39,173 nucleotides of DNA from Veillonella sp. VA139 (GCF_003992005.1 NZ_RQVL01000021.1:1-39173), one strand, 5' to 3'. Shown: positions 31,601-36,946, numbered from the stretch's first letter. A program made the numbers and translations. Notes: generated from the letters alone by a model not told the origin.

Positions 31601-34600
31601 CCCGCAATCGCACTATTACCTAACACAACAGACGAATCACCAAAGGCACTTACATTCGTACCGATACCAACGGCAGTAGTTCCAGATGTAATCACATCAC
31701 GACCGATTGCTGTTGAATAGTCTCCACTAGCTTTTGTATAGGAACCGAGCGTCACAGAAGCAGCACCCGTAGCACCCTCACCATTGTAGTTCGCACTCAC
31801 ACCAGCGATGCCATTCACCGTACGGTCAGTTGTGTCAGTTGCATTAGTTTTGTAATATTTAACAGCAGCTTTTAACTGTTTCACGTTTACCGCATCATAA
31901 TCATCTTGGCCACCAGCAACACTAACGATACGGCGTGTCACTCCCCTACCATCAGATGCATTACGAATCGTGCCGATAGATACAACGCCATTACCTGGAT
32001 CGTTATTTTTATCGCCTGTGAAAGCAGCTGTACTTTGAGTTTCAGTATCACTACGTACTACTTTAGAGTTCAAACCTAATGCCACCGAATTTTGAGACCC
32101 TTTTACACTCGCACTAGTACCGATAGCAATGGAACCTGCTGAAATGAACGTATTTGTTTTTGTAGCATCCGTTGCATCTGTCACTACTTCATTCGTGACA
32201 GACGCCTCATGTCCAAAGGCCATGGCATTATGAATGGTCGATGGTTTTTGAATGGTGAAAGTCCTTTTTACTTTTTTCGCATCCGTTGTACCTGGTGTAT
32301 ATGGTTCGTACTCCGTAACACTATAGGTTTCATTGGTTTCAGCAGTTTTTTCATAGACTACCTGATTCGCTTTATTTAGGCTTTTTCCATCTCCATTAAA
32401 TACATTCATGGATACGCCATTATCATCAAAGACCTCTGGCATCCCTACTTGTGCACCAGCCCCTATCGCCGTGGAATGCCACCCACGCACTTTACTTTCA
32501 GTACCAAGCGCCAACGCGTTCCAATAGTTCGCCGTTGCCTTACTACCAATAGCAATGCCAGAATGACCGTTACTACCAGCACTCCAGGAACGAGCCCGAT
32601 TACCAATGGCAACGCCCCAGTCCGAATCCGTCACGGTATGAGTCCCTAAGGCAACCGATTGAGTCCCATAACTATACGCACGATTACCAATCGCCGTCGC
32701 TTCGGTACCACGACCCCATGCATAGGAGCCTAAGGTTGTAGAATAATTCCCTTGACCAAAGCTGGAACGACCGATAGAGATAGAGCCATCGCCTTGCCCT
32801 TTTGCATACACACCCAATGCCAATGCATGCACACCACTAGCACCATCATTATTAAAGTTTGAATGAACATCTGTAACCCCGTCTACTGCTTTTTCATCTG
32901 CAAAGTCTGTAGCGCTTTTACTATCCGCCCCCGCTAAGGACAAGAAATGAGAAGACTTATCCGTCCATTCACGCAATTGGGCAACTGTTACCGCATCTGT
33001 ATCCAACGCACCTGGTGCTACGTTGACAATACGACGAAGACCGCGAAGCGTCGCACCAGCACCATCAGCATTGGCACTGCCATCCTCATTTTTAGTAACA
33101 TCCCAACCGCCGACCGAAATGTAACCAGCAGCGGCTGTGTTCAAATGAGCTAGCTTTTCCTTAATCCCTTTACCTGCACTATCTGGGAGATAGGGAGCAA
33201 TATCCAAACCATGTTTGTATGTACCTGATGCTGTTGAACTAGTTCCGGCTTGTCGTGTTTTCTCATCACCATAATAAAACGTAGTGGAACGATACCCTAA
33301 GGCTACGGAGTTTTTGAAATCTGCCATAGTACCACGGCCGAGGGCCACCGAAGATTCTGTACTGGTTTTAGCATTACGCCCAATAGCGATAGAAGAGTCA
33401 CCAGTGACCGAACTATTACGACCAAATGCTACCGAGGATGAGCCACTGACTAACGAACCTTCACCAAGGGCAATCGAGCTTTTCGCACTATTTGTGATTT
33501 TTGCTCCCGCTCCCAATGCCATTGAATTAGAAGAATTATCTGAGATACTTGCATTGGAACCAAGCACAACACTGTTGACAGCCAAATCCCCAATTGCAGA
33601 ACTTGTACCTAACACAACACTATTAGAAGATTGTTTACCAATCTTAGAACTTGCACCGATGGAAGCACTATTGACTGAGTTTTCTTCTACTCTAGCATTA
33701 TTACCAATGGATAGCGTTGCAATATTACCAGTTCCCACATAGGCCTTTGTTCCTAATGCCATAGATTCATTAGCACCATATTCGATCGTAGTACCTACGC
33801 CCAGTGCGGTGGAAGCTTTAGTTTTTACAAAACTACCATAACCGAGCGCCATACTTTCATCACCGATCACACGAGCACCAGGTCCCATGCTAATCCCTTT
33901 AGCACCATATACTGCAGCTTGCGTACCGATAGCAATGGAGTTCGCATTACGTACTTGAGATCCTACACCCATAGCAATACCATTTTTGGCATCACCTGAT
34001 ACATAGGATAAAGATCCAATACCGATACCACTACTACCCTCTACAATACTACCTGCCCCTTGGGCAATGGATGAATCTCCCGATGCAGCCGTATAATACC
34101 CAATAGCAATGGCATTCTTCCCATTTGCTTTTAGTTTATATATCTCTTTCTTAGACTCTGTACCATCTGCATTCTTATCCGTAGTAGTCAAATATTTACT
34201 CGCCTTGGTATCTTCTACTAAGGAAATGTTTAACGTATCATCTGTGGTATTAGTCGTTTTTCCAATAATATCATTAATCGCTGCGCCAACGGCAGTCACT
34301 GTATTTCCACTTTTATCAGTTGTATCTGCTTTATTGACAAGGTCTAGGTTATTAACATCTTCTAGATTTCGACCATTTTTCCCTGCTGCATTAGCACCAG
34401 AGTTCGTAAAAGCCTTAATGACCTTATCATATTCTGCTTTAGAATCTGTCACATTTTTCGAATAATGATCAATATCTCGTTGCTTAGCTTCCGCTGTATA
34501 TGTGTCTGTAATCGGTTTGTTTAAAATTTCAGCATATTCTTTAAGAGACGCATCATAAAGGCGGATATATTTTAACTGTTCATAATTGAATCCTTGTGTA

Positions 34601-35736
34601 TTATCCATCAACGCCTGACGATACACATTCGTAGGAGGTTTCGTATCTCCTGCGCCAGCAATCGTATTCGTAATTGATGCATTGGCCAATACATTGTAAC
34701 CAAATGCCAAGGACCCTTCGCCTACAGCCTTCGCATTATAACCATAGGACATGGAACCTAAGCTAGTGGATTCATTCCTATTACCTACCGCTAAGGAACC
34801 TTTTGCAAAAGAACGAGACTGTTCCCCAATGGCAACGGCACCAACCGCATCCGCTGCCGTGAACGCACGAAGACCCATCGCTGTGGACCCTTCGGCAAAT
34901 GCGTAAGCAAGTGTACCAATCGCTGTAGAACCATCTTTTGCTGCAATAGAACGAGAACCAATAGCAATAGAACCAATCCCTCTGGAGATGGTGGGGTTAT
35001 AAATTAATTTATCACCAGTTAAATAGGACCCGCTAAACCGATTCCAATCTAAGACACTTAACTGTTTCTTAAAACCTCCATCTGAACTTTGAAATTCTTT
35101 GCTTGCAAAAAGACCTTGACCTGGACCTGCCCCATATACGGATTTCATCGTTTCTAGGGATAGCTGATCTCGATATTTGGTAGCAATATCATCATTACCA
35201 ATGGCAATGGAAGAATCACCCGTTGCATATACGTCATTACCAATTGCCGTCGCTTGAATCCCTGCGATAGTACCACTACCAACAGCAGTCCCCTGTCCAC
35301 CATAAGCATGAGACAGCGCACCAATAGCAGTGAAACTACCTGGTGTTGTTTCCGTTGATAAAGCATTTGCATAAGCACCATAACCTAAAATGACGCTATT
35401 TCTAGCTTTGCGGTTAAATAGGCCTGGATAAATTGTATAGGTATCGCTTACTGCTAATGCACCAGAATTAGCACCAGATGTAGGGGCTAAAATAACAGAA
35501 TTTGTTTCTCCGTCTTGCTCTCCATCACCAAAGGTTCGACCTGTGTCAGTCTGAATCTTTACCCACTTATAAGTAGCACCATATACTGTATCCCCCAACA
35601 ACACTGGCGCCACAAACCCAATGCCCCCCGTAATGAGGTACGCAATCACCGCTCCCTTGCTAAAGAGGCCCTTATCTTTCAGGACCCGTTTCAGAAATCG
35701 TTCACATTCATTAAACATACTGCTATGCTTCATCAT
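13654..35736 (-). CDS. Giant trimeric autotransporter adhesin (about 7,360 aa)
   Basis: An uninterrupted 22-kb ORF for a type Vc (YadA-like) adhesin. I prefer the start at 35736 (MMKHSSMF) because an AAAGGG site lies about 8 bp before it; an in-frame ATG at 35772 has no clear site. Order of parts, numbered from 35736: long charged n-region then a hydrophobic signal core, cleavage probably after VYGA (about 53). Head of YadA-type repeats (AIGxxA/S.ALG) from about 130 to 1830, divided by necks (DAVTVAQLRE near 913, YDAVNVKQLK near 1279, 1510 and 1820). A stalk to about 7170 contains nine long modules, each with a short collagen-like GxY stretch followed by KVNALRNGEAG. An 18-residue repeat block lies near 6590-6740. 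A final neck DAVNVGQV (about 7172) is followed by the YadA anchor ending GVTYRF (Phe near 7268). About 90 further residues form a coiled coil after the barrel, unusual for the family. Function: outer-membrane fibre for attachment or coaggregation. Confidence 0.93.
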   Translation of the reverse strand: MMKHSSMFNECERFLKRVLKDKGLFSKGAVIAYLITGGIGFVAPVLLGDTVYGATYKWVKIQTDTGRTFGDGEQDGETNSVILAPTSGANSGALAVSDTYTIYPGLFNRKARNSVILGYGAYANALSTETTPGSFTAIGALSHAYGGQGTAVGSGTIAGIQATAIGNDVYATGDSSIAIGNDDIATKYRDQLSLETMKSVYGAGPGQGLFASKEFQSSDGGFKKQLSVLDWNRFSGSYLTGDKLIYNPTISRGIGSIAIGSRSIAAKDGSTAIGTLAYAFAEGSTAMGLRAFTAADAVGAVAIGEQSRSFAKGSLAVGNRNESTSLGSMSYGYNAKAVGEGSLAFGYNVLANASITNTIAGAGDTKPPTNVYRQALMDNTQGFNYEQLKYIRLYDASLKEYAEILNKPITDTYTAEAKQRDIDHYSKNVTDSKAEYDKVIKAFTNSGANAAGKNGRNLEDVNNLDLVNKADTTDKSGNTVTAVGAAINDIIGKTTNTTDDTLNISLVEDTKASKYLTTTDKNADGTESKKEIYKLKANGKNAIAIGYYTAASGDSSIAQGAGSIVEGSSGIGIGSLSYVSGDAKNGIAMGVGSQVRNANSIAIGTQAAVYGAKGISMGPGARVIGDESMALGYGSFVKTKASTALGVGTTIEYGANESMALGTKAYVGTGNIATLSIGNNARVEENSVNSASIGASSKIGKQSSNSVVLGTSSAIGDLAVNSVVLGSNASISDNSSNSMALGAGAKITNSAKSSIALGEGSLVSGSSSVAFGRNSSVTGDSSIAIGRNAKTSTESSVALGRGTMADFKNSVALGYRSTTFYYGDEKTRQAGTSSTASGTYKHGLDIAPYLPDSAGKGIKEKLAHLNTAAAGYISVGGWDVTKNEDGSANADGAGATLRGLRRIVNVAPGALDTDAVTVAQLREWTDKSSHFLSLAGADSKSATDFADEKAVDGVTDVHSNFNNDGASGVHALALGVYAKGQGDGSISIGRSSFGQGNYSTTLGSYAWGRGTEATAIGNRAYSYGTQSVALGTHTVTDSDWGVAIGNRARSWSAGSNGHSGIAIGSKATANYWNALALGTESKVRGWHSTAIGAGAQVGMPEVFDDNGVSMNVFNGDGKSLNKANQVVYEKTAETNETYSVTEYEPYTPGTTDAKKVKRTFTIQKPSTIHNAMAFGHEASVTNEVVTDATDATKTNTFISAGSIAIGTSASVKGSQNSVALGLNSKVVRSDTETQSTAAFTGDKNNDPGNGVVSIGTIRNASDGRGVTRRIVSVAGGQDDYDAVNVKQLKAAVKYYKTNATDTTDRTVNGIAGVSANYNGEGATGAASVTLGSYTKASGDYSTAIGRDVITSGTTAVGIGTNVSAFGDSSVVLGNSAIAGYTKTENSQTVPVGATEGVAIGKGAKVESSYTVAIGGSAQVVRDTSVATAIKDSESSVAIGASAKVIGAKYSVALGIDSKVVNSDTTATTAAFTGETNDDPNRGVMSIGDTDKNRRIIHVAGGANDYDAVNVKQLKAVAVKYYKTNSTDTANRTVNGIADVSANYNGEGATGTASVAVGSYTQASGNYSTAIGRDVITSGKTAVGVGTNVTASGEGSVGMGFEANATAGNAVAIGRTITSSGSNSTAIGTSITTSGSNSFGAGSNVTVSKNYAVGLGYQATASGDNAIAIGSSGQSGANVQATADNAIAIGTRAKGTAASAVAVGRFADAQGESAVALGNNTVATTKNSVAIGESAKVQSGQGSVALGWNSMVTDDDVKYHPTTAGKTKASPYLLNDDVDKMQDADNGVVSIGRKRTSNDGSSLARRIVGVAGGYNDYDAVNVKQLKAAAWGLQVQNGTATKDVTPVGTGDLRKITLKAGNNVTLDNKDGVVTINASGAPSMNFKGDAGQTFTPDATNNTVTFMGAGANNDKHIQWTQGSGNTAARFDADNIGTFVSNEDGKKGLTYIGLKNSLSIKDITTYTYDNDGKRTTNKGVSLTTDGLVGNGTDALTISNGDYAKITVNKGTSATAKGSIDVNGSKITGLADGNIATGSTDAVTGGQLASKLAEKADKTTVDTLAGKVNTNTTNIANLTTAVDKAITFKGNDDQGVAKKLGEELSITGEGTVPTSTNTAANNITTKKLADGSGLQIGLAEALTNMKSIIGKNGFTISSGGTGTGTDIATMTFNPKKTTGSTTTEANISVNNVKLTGLKDAALNDSSTDAVTGKQLNATNTTINNLANTVNQNTTNITNLTKTVNSNANLGYKAGDEATSKTVAVTTGLTFKPGTGTSPAATVKKGIAISTEAGGIVNIGLDADTRGAIDKVAGLETAIGTNGADGRDGKSGTGTDAGMGAKGPTGQDGLNGKDLTSKVNALRNGEAGTVVYTDDQGKRVAKATDGKWYLADKVNADGTKMAGATEVTDVQGRLVNPDGTTAPKADDTAKKAITKLSNIAEGAITSTSNDAVTGRQLHAAKSELATALGGNAGVNSDGTLKAPTYSITKDGTTGGTDTVHNVGDAISKLDTRINTVKESAAQPLTFSADTGANVVRKLGSTLAVKGGTNFTPVTTGTGITPAGTNIQVKSDATNGLTVHLADTLTKMKGISGTGTNDFVIKNGDNAVITVKAPTGTDTKGTVDFGGTKLTNLGEGTIGAGSTDAVTGGQLNSKLAEKANATDLNNKVDKTAERHINSGSFNANTGTITLNMVDGNGTSKADENVSVTGIPTKLGYKAGTETVKEVAITTGLTFKAGTGTTGTTGTGTDTETTKTGIEITTGNNGVVNIGLNDATRKAIDNAANKDLGNLSTTGTNKITDLAKTAAKEVVKVGDGINTTVDTDTTTTAGTIIYKVNAYDTHVTGTTDEIEVNAATVGTDKVRNYTLGLSTAIKSKISKIDNLETAIGKNGADGRDGKPGIASGTTAAGVGAQGPTGKDGLNGKDLTTKVNALRNGEAGTVVYTDDQGNRLVKANDGKWYNAKAVDDKGALKPAAQLPEGVTATAVDHPQARLVNPDGTTVAGTDNKAVTKLSNIADGEIVANSHDAVTGGQLFTKLAEKADKSVVDNLTTKVNTNTTDISTLKTNVDKAITFTGDTGANADRKLGETLVVKGGTNFTPVTTGTGITPAGTNIQVKSDATNGLTVHLADTLTGMRGITGTGTSDLVIKNGETKITIAKGTPATGSVAAVPGTVDFNGSSLTNIGAPSAGSDATNKDYVDEAIKKVNNTVAGNATLNFAGNVTKDENNLDTNKVGLALSTGVLKVQGDTAAKDIVTTAKGDTITIGLHKDVKDQLAKLGNTASDGRDGKSGTATGTDAGMGAKGPTGADGLNGKTITEKVNALRNGEAGTVVYTDEAGKRVVRATDGKFYHTDDVDEHGVKKGTATEVTSVQARLVNPDGTTAPDASDVNKKALTKLSNIAEGAITATSNDAVTGRQLHTAKTELATALGGDAAVNTDGTLKAPTYTITKDGATAGKDTVRNVGDAVSKLDARINTLKNSQLTFTGDTGTAATRKLGDILAVKGGTNFTPVTTGTGITPKGTNIRVTSNATTGLSVHLADTLTDMKGISGTGTSDLVIKNGDHTTITIKPGTAAPAGGGNATPGTVDFGGSKLTNVGEATANDDVTNKKYVDNKVAGLNLGYKAESETGKSVAVTTGLTFKAGTGTIAPTGLAAGATSTTAATDTVATKTGIKITTEENGVVNIGLDEATRKVIDKAAKLGDTAVDGRDGKAANGKTGAAGNAGDHGLTGKDGLNGKDLTTKVNALRNGEAGTVVYTDKDGNRLVKANDGNYYKADQVNKDGKVITPASGTAPTPATPVEARLVNPDGTTTIATGRTGTKLSNIADGAITATSKDAVNGSQLHTAKSEIGDIIGGTTIDADGKITGPTFTITKADGTTENPTTVKEAIEKLNTTNVKQNTKISNLETNVGKAISFVGDNATNDTIARHLGETLNIKGQNNISVTKPNGSTDTLNVALASDLKNITSITNADANNKPGTKIQLGENELTITNTQAPATGATKGVTKTVTIGKDGIDAGSMKITNVAKATDKGDAANKEYVDEAISNLNTKVTNNANLRYAGDTNVGAATGEDHLNLALATGTLKVAGTADQIKTEAKNGTITVSLHETVTKQLDKLGNTAADGRDGKPGIASGSTTAGIGAQGPTGKDGLNGKTITEKVNALRNGEAGTVVYTDENGERVVRASDGKFYNANEVKADGAVKTKDENGGKEPTEVTTIQARLVNPDGTTTIGTGVTGTKLSNIADGTIAAGSHDAVTGGQLHTAKSELATALGGGAGVNTDGTLKAPTYKITNDGATTPHSVDNVGAAVEKLDARITTARSYTDTTVGAAKTALTTAGMNFKGDDTTNSVHRDLGTELTIKGGANFTPTGTTPATGVGVNIRVEKDTDSGANGLKVHLADTLTNMKGISGTGTDNLVIKNGTNEITITPGKPATGTTKADPGTVNFGDATVTVKNLDASISYKANSETAKTVKLQTGLNFIEGDGTAATNVDAKSGLKIATGTDGKVIFGLDDATRTILDKAAKIGDTASDGRDGKTADGTGGAAGDKGVTGKDGLNGKDLTTKVNALRNGEAGTVVYTDDKGNRLVKTNDGKWYPATAVGDNGELKPVPTGGTAPVEVKPKDVVASLVSPDGTTTNATTVLNNVGSALASIQKDTATKAEDTNYLDKLAKATDGTSKVANSVVNVTDLKKTADAIIDKGLTFKGNDGTDIPKALGSTLSIVGEGDYGTPAVAPATAAKNIFTKHVTENNVTRLEIGLAKDLVGITSIANETDTTKPITKVDIGNDGITVTNTQPVPAGAAAGTQPVVTKTTIGKEGVKVGDTVTLDKAGMSGNGTNPLTITNGANTKITVSPSTATDAKGTVDFGGARITNIADPTTDTDAVNKAYVDGKIGNVAEIGYKANAETTTKKVAVGTGLTFKSGTGTIAPTGLGAGTTSPTDATDGLTTKKGIAITTDAGGIVNIGLDEATRKVIDKAAKLGDTAVDGRDGKPGTGTDAGMGRDGLTGADGMNGKDLTSKVNALRNGEAGTVVYTNAAGERLVKADDGKFYKAADVDEHGKVKTPATGDPAPVGLTADKVIASLVSPDGTTAPKATDTAKKAMTKLSNIAEGAITSTSNDVVTGRQIHAAKKELADALGGNAAVGTDGTWTKPTYTITNDSGTTNHTVHSVGEAVTKLDTRITDARSYTDTTVGAAKAALTADGMDFKGDDGNKVHRNLKEELTIKGAENFNRTATTPATGSGVNIRVEKDPTATGLVLKLADTLTGMNGITAKSATTGLTLSNGGDPTATTGATGKNTVAITDGATTFTNEQPADPAVAGSKATTSTVTLGKDGTAEFKHATNGTVDNTVTIDSKSGTVTAGKAADKQVTVNGTDGTITTGNTVVNGSSMTIKDGTNSATVVANGITFSPSASGTGTVSLTTSGLDNGGNRITHVAAPTANDDAANKKYVDDRATLRYAADSTVDEHDAAVANHTVNLLDGTLTVNGTADKVVTKATKDGITIDLAEAVNKKLAQLDAKNSDGRDGKLGSEAGAIASTGITKADGLNETTTTYKVNALRNGEAGSVVYTDADGNRLVKATDGKFYKATDVDEHGNVKAPAAGGTAPVGVTADKVIASLVSPDGTTAPNATDVNKKAMTKLSNIAEGAITSTSNDAVTGRQIHGERKALATVLGGNAAVADDGTWTAPTYTITNDGGTNHTVHSVGDAVTKLDARITDARAYTDTKVAAATTAGMNFAGDDNASVHRDLGATLTVKGGTNFDPTATATKADAGVNIRVEKDSTAGTNGLTVKLADTLTNMKGISGNGTDNLVIKNGTNTITITPGKAAAGKTPADPGKVDFGDATVTVKNLDASITYRANGATDADAKTVKLKQGLDFVAGTGTIGNATTGTDVETTKKGITITTGENGKVYFGLDADTRKTIDNAAKIGNTASDGRDGKTADGTGVAAGDKGVTGKDGLNGKDLTNKVNALRNGEAGTVVYTDADGNRLVKANDGKYYKANEVKDDGTVKSIGEDGITETPVAVATDKVIASLVSPDGTTSPKATDADKKAMTKLSNIAEGAITAISNDAVTGRQIYAAKTELIEKGLDFYGNDVTDAGKVHRNIGTALKVQGADNFARGTTDTNNIKVERNANGDGFDVKLAENLTKMKEVAGNDTDNLVLRNGKDDATHTKVEIGTNKFTVTNSTSTPAITPGTAPTVTTGKLEMNADGTTTFTNSGAPANAVAINSNNGTVTVGTDVAGQPANTNKVVVNGSNATITAGTADDKKVTVDGANGTLVVGGDAASTNANKVTVNGTTGTITTGNTTVNGSSVSVIAGNKSVVTTESGTTITNGTVTTTATAGKTKYKDGNNVTTVGTAGMTVTDGTNNATYSAGEAMLTDGTRTATHTATSSTYEDGTGKSVETTASGITAVDGTDTASYTASGSTFTDADGTAMHTAAGTTFTNADHTATHTANGSTFEHGTNVGTYTAGGATLVDGTTSATHTAGVSTYTDGTNTVAVGTAGITITPSAAGGATSSVSLTTAGLNNGGNVIANVAAGTVDTDAVNLKQLKAGKTTFSVNDKDGKNTNHNLVLTTTKDATDGHTHYDVKLADKVTLGTAANAVTVDGTNGSITAGKDDNAVTVDGTKASITAGKDDKAVTVDGTKASITAGKDGNAVIVDGTKASITAGKDDKAVTVDGTKASITAGKDDKAVTVDGTKASITAGKDDKAVTVDGTKASITAGKDDKAVTVDGTKASITAGKDDKAVTVDGTKATLVVGGTGATTDSANKVTINGTDGTIKTGKTEVSGSAVTITDAMNAAKKTTVDATGTTVTDGVANGKKVVTTAESVTVADGTTKTTTKAGETKYESNGKHLTVKTEGITVTDGNNTGSINAMNSTFTNATNGTQVGATLIRVNGKKAADGSVTTDGIAIGHHADVVTSVATATKETGNFITGLDNKTWDPKTNGIVSGRAATEDQLKVVDDKVNKGRVFSADTLDANKKPVEAMVGLGDTLSIKGGAKMNALTDNNIGVELKAAETKDGKVVTPATMTVKLAKDVKMGDGSTTYNTYLAEYERNADGSLKLEYDRNPDGTVNKNSVHSIVAKNADGSTKYQTDAEGNKIAVRTVTHNGDATYYTLHEVDKKGHLMTDAKGNPLTNVETGIGANGIEIVSGPHHNKPSVTLTSNGLNNGGNRITNVAPGVEATDAVNVGQVNSITTVLDRRINQTGAKAAAMAAMKPLMYDPLKKSQIMAGFGAQKGAQALALGVAHYFNEDVMVNMGLSVGAGDNMMNAGVTYRFGGDDSMIPERYKGGPISSIYVMQDEISALKAENEQVKSENAQIKADNSQVRADNERMKASYEKIMEDNAQMKQDNEEMKAQIKMLMAHMGIKA
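15518..15970 (-). repeat. 54-bp tandem repeat inside the adhesin stalk
   Basis: Eight in-frame 54-bp units, most nearly identical in DNA, encode 18-residue VTVDGTKASITAGKDDKA-type repeats; the first unit in protein order is NGSITAG, one carries DGNA/VIVDG, and the block ends in KATLVVGG. The near identity implies recent expansion, so the copy number may differ between strains. Confidence 0.9.
17810..28800 (-). repeat. Nine long stalk modules with collagen-like blocks
   Basis: Modules of roughly 1.2-1.6 kb recur in the adhesin. Each holds a GRDGK...GLNGKD collagen-like stretch, then KVNALRNGEAGTVVYTD, a DGKxY segment, RLVNPDGTT or SLVSPDGTT, LSNIA.G.I and DAVTGxQL neck-like motif, and a GGTNF..T..G or similar sheet region. 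The NGEAG codons lie near 17865, 19100, 20700, 22060, 23280, 24520, 25790, 26960 and 28660. Modules alternate in small details (DLTTKV, TITEKV), suggesting duplication of blocks followed by gene conversion. Confidence 0.85.
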
Positions 35737-35813
35737 CGTTGCACCCTTTCGCTCGCCACACAAGCCACACATCTATATCCATATCATTTCACTATATCCC
35801 TAGCCATACACAG

Positions 35814-36297
35814 TTACCTTTGTTGCAATGTATGTACGGTTACGTTTGTTGTAACATGTACATCGTTATGTTTGTTGCAACATGTACATCATTGCGCTTG
35901 TTGTAATGCGTAGTTACGTTTGTTGCAATACATACACGATTACGTTTTTTTGTAATACATACATGCTTACGTTAGTTGCAATACATACCTAGTTACGTTT
36001 GCTACAACATATACATGGTTGCGTTTGTTGTAACACGTACACGACTATATTTGTTACAGCAAATACACGGTTATGTTTATTGCAATACATACACGGTTAC
36101 GTTTGTTGCAATGCATGCATAATTACATTTGCTGTAACATGTACATCATTACGTTTATTACAACATGTACATAGTTACGTTTGCTGCAACATATACACGG
36201 TTACGTTTATTGCAATACATACACAGTTACGTTTGTTGCAACACATACACGATTACGTTTGTTGTAACACGTACATGTTTACATTTGCCACAACCAC
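35814..36297. repeat. Degenerate 26-bp tandem array upstream of the adhesin
   Basis: About 18 copies of a 26-bp unit, consensus TTACGTTTGTTGCAACATRTACAYGG, run head to tail with substitutions but almost no length change. The core includes palindromic TGTTGCAACA and ACATGT. There are no unique spacers, so it is not a CRISPR. It begins 78 bp before the preferred adhesin start and would lie inside its 5' leader if transcription begins at the promoter near 36512. Confidence 0.88.
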
Positions 36298-36511
36298 CAG
36301 CAATGTACGGGATATAGTACACTCAGAAAATGCCACGCACCAACCCCTCACCGAGTTCATTGTGCACATCCAACCTGAGCCCATTTTTATGTCTATCCAT
36401 CCCTCTGAAAGCACCGAACACAAACTCCCTCGTCCGAGCCTTCTAGGGCATACCAAAGCAGACTATATCTATATTTTTGCATATATCTACCATTTTAGTA
36501 TTGTTACCTTA
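36298..36511 (-). other. Probable adhesin mRNA leader, no gene recognised
   Basis: Sequence between the 26-bp array and the predicted promoter. A 67-codon minus-strand frame (36253-36456) would need a TTG start without a ribosome-binding site and is not supported. No stable terminator or riboswitch was recognised. Confidence 0.4.
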
Positions 36512-36541
36512 AGTATACTCGCCTAGCCCCCATAGTATCAA
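36512..36541 (-). promoter_or_regulatory. Likely adhesin promoter
   Basis: On the minus strand TTGATA (36536-36541) and TATACT (36512-36517) are separated by 18 bp; the spacer contains a run of five G. Transcription would start near 36505, giving a leader of about 770 nt that includes the whole 26-bp array. Confidence 0.55.
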
Positions 36542-36555
36542 CGATTTTTGCCGTG

Positions 36556-36563
36556 CCCCCCCC
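36556..36563 (-). promoter_or_regulatory. G8 tract next to the adhesin promoter
   Basis: Eight G on the minus strand end 14 bp upstream of the -35. A change in length by slipped-strand pairing could alter promoter strength. Farther upstream, ATATATGA (36605-36612) and TCATATAT (36623-36630) form an inverted repeat with a 10-bp gap that could bind a regulator. Confidence 0.45.
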
Positions 36564-36712
36564 ATTTTTACACGAAAAGCATAATTTTGATTGGTTGACC
36601 GCAAATATATGAAAGCTAGCCCTCATATATCCCACTCTATCAACCTTGATACACAAAGGCAAAACAAGCCTTCTGCCATTACCACAAATATATACATTAT
36701 AAAATCACTTTT

Positions 36713-36909
36713 CCCTGAGGAACGCCGTTAAGTGTAGTAGCCTTGTGGCGTTCTTTTACTGACCAAATTACCCCAAATGCAAGAAGAGCACGACATGTTC
36801 TGAACCGAACCTAACCACTGTATCAGTTCGGTCCGGAATATGTCGTACTCTTCCCTTTATCCTATTCAGTTAAAACACCACAGGCTACATAACATTACAA
36901 GAGACGAGC
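36713..36909. repeat. Nested-hairpin repeat element, copy D
   Basis: A full copy with GTAGTAGCCTTGTGGCG and CACCACAGGCTACATAACATTACAAGAGACGA arms. The inner hairpin (GAAGAGCACGACATGTTC with GAATATGTCGTACTCTTC) and the tip (CCGAAC/GTTCGG) differ from the other copies at paired positions, so pairing is kept. It ends at the TA-2 antitoxin promoter. Confidence 0.75.
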
Positions 36910-36940
36910 TATAGCATTTCCCTTAAAAGTATGCTATACT
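36910..36940 (+). promoter_or_regulatory. TA-2 antitoxin promoter with inverted repeat
   Basis: An extended -10 (TGC TATACT, 36932-36940) overlaps the right half of an inverted repeat TATAGCAT (36910-36917) / ATGCTATA (36931-36938), with half-sites 21 bp apart centre to centre. No good -35 is seen. The same arrangement stands at TA-3 but not at TA-1. Confidence 0.6.
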
Positions 36941-36946
36941 TAACTT

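Noticed and set aside
35737-35772. Upstream start for the adhesin at 35772
   Set aside because: It has no clear ribosome-binding site; 35736 has AAAGGG at good spacing. It cannot be excluded fully.
35814-36297. CRISPR array
   Set aside because: The units are contiguous with no spacers, they drift in sequence, and there are no cas genes.
36253-36456. Minus-strand 67-codon frame in the adhesin leader
   Set aside because: It would begin at TTG with no ribosome-binding site and overlaps the tandem array; no family features.
35999-36526. 175-codon plus-strand Cys/His-rich open frame over the 26-bp array
   Set aside because: It needs a TTG start with no ribosome-binding site, and its repeats follow the 26-bp unit (not a multiple of 3), so it is a by-product of the array.
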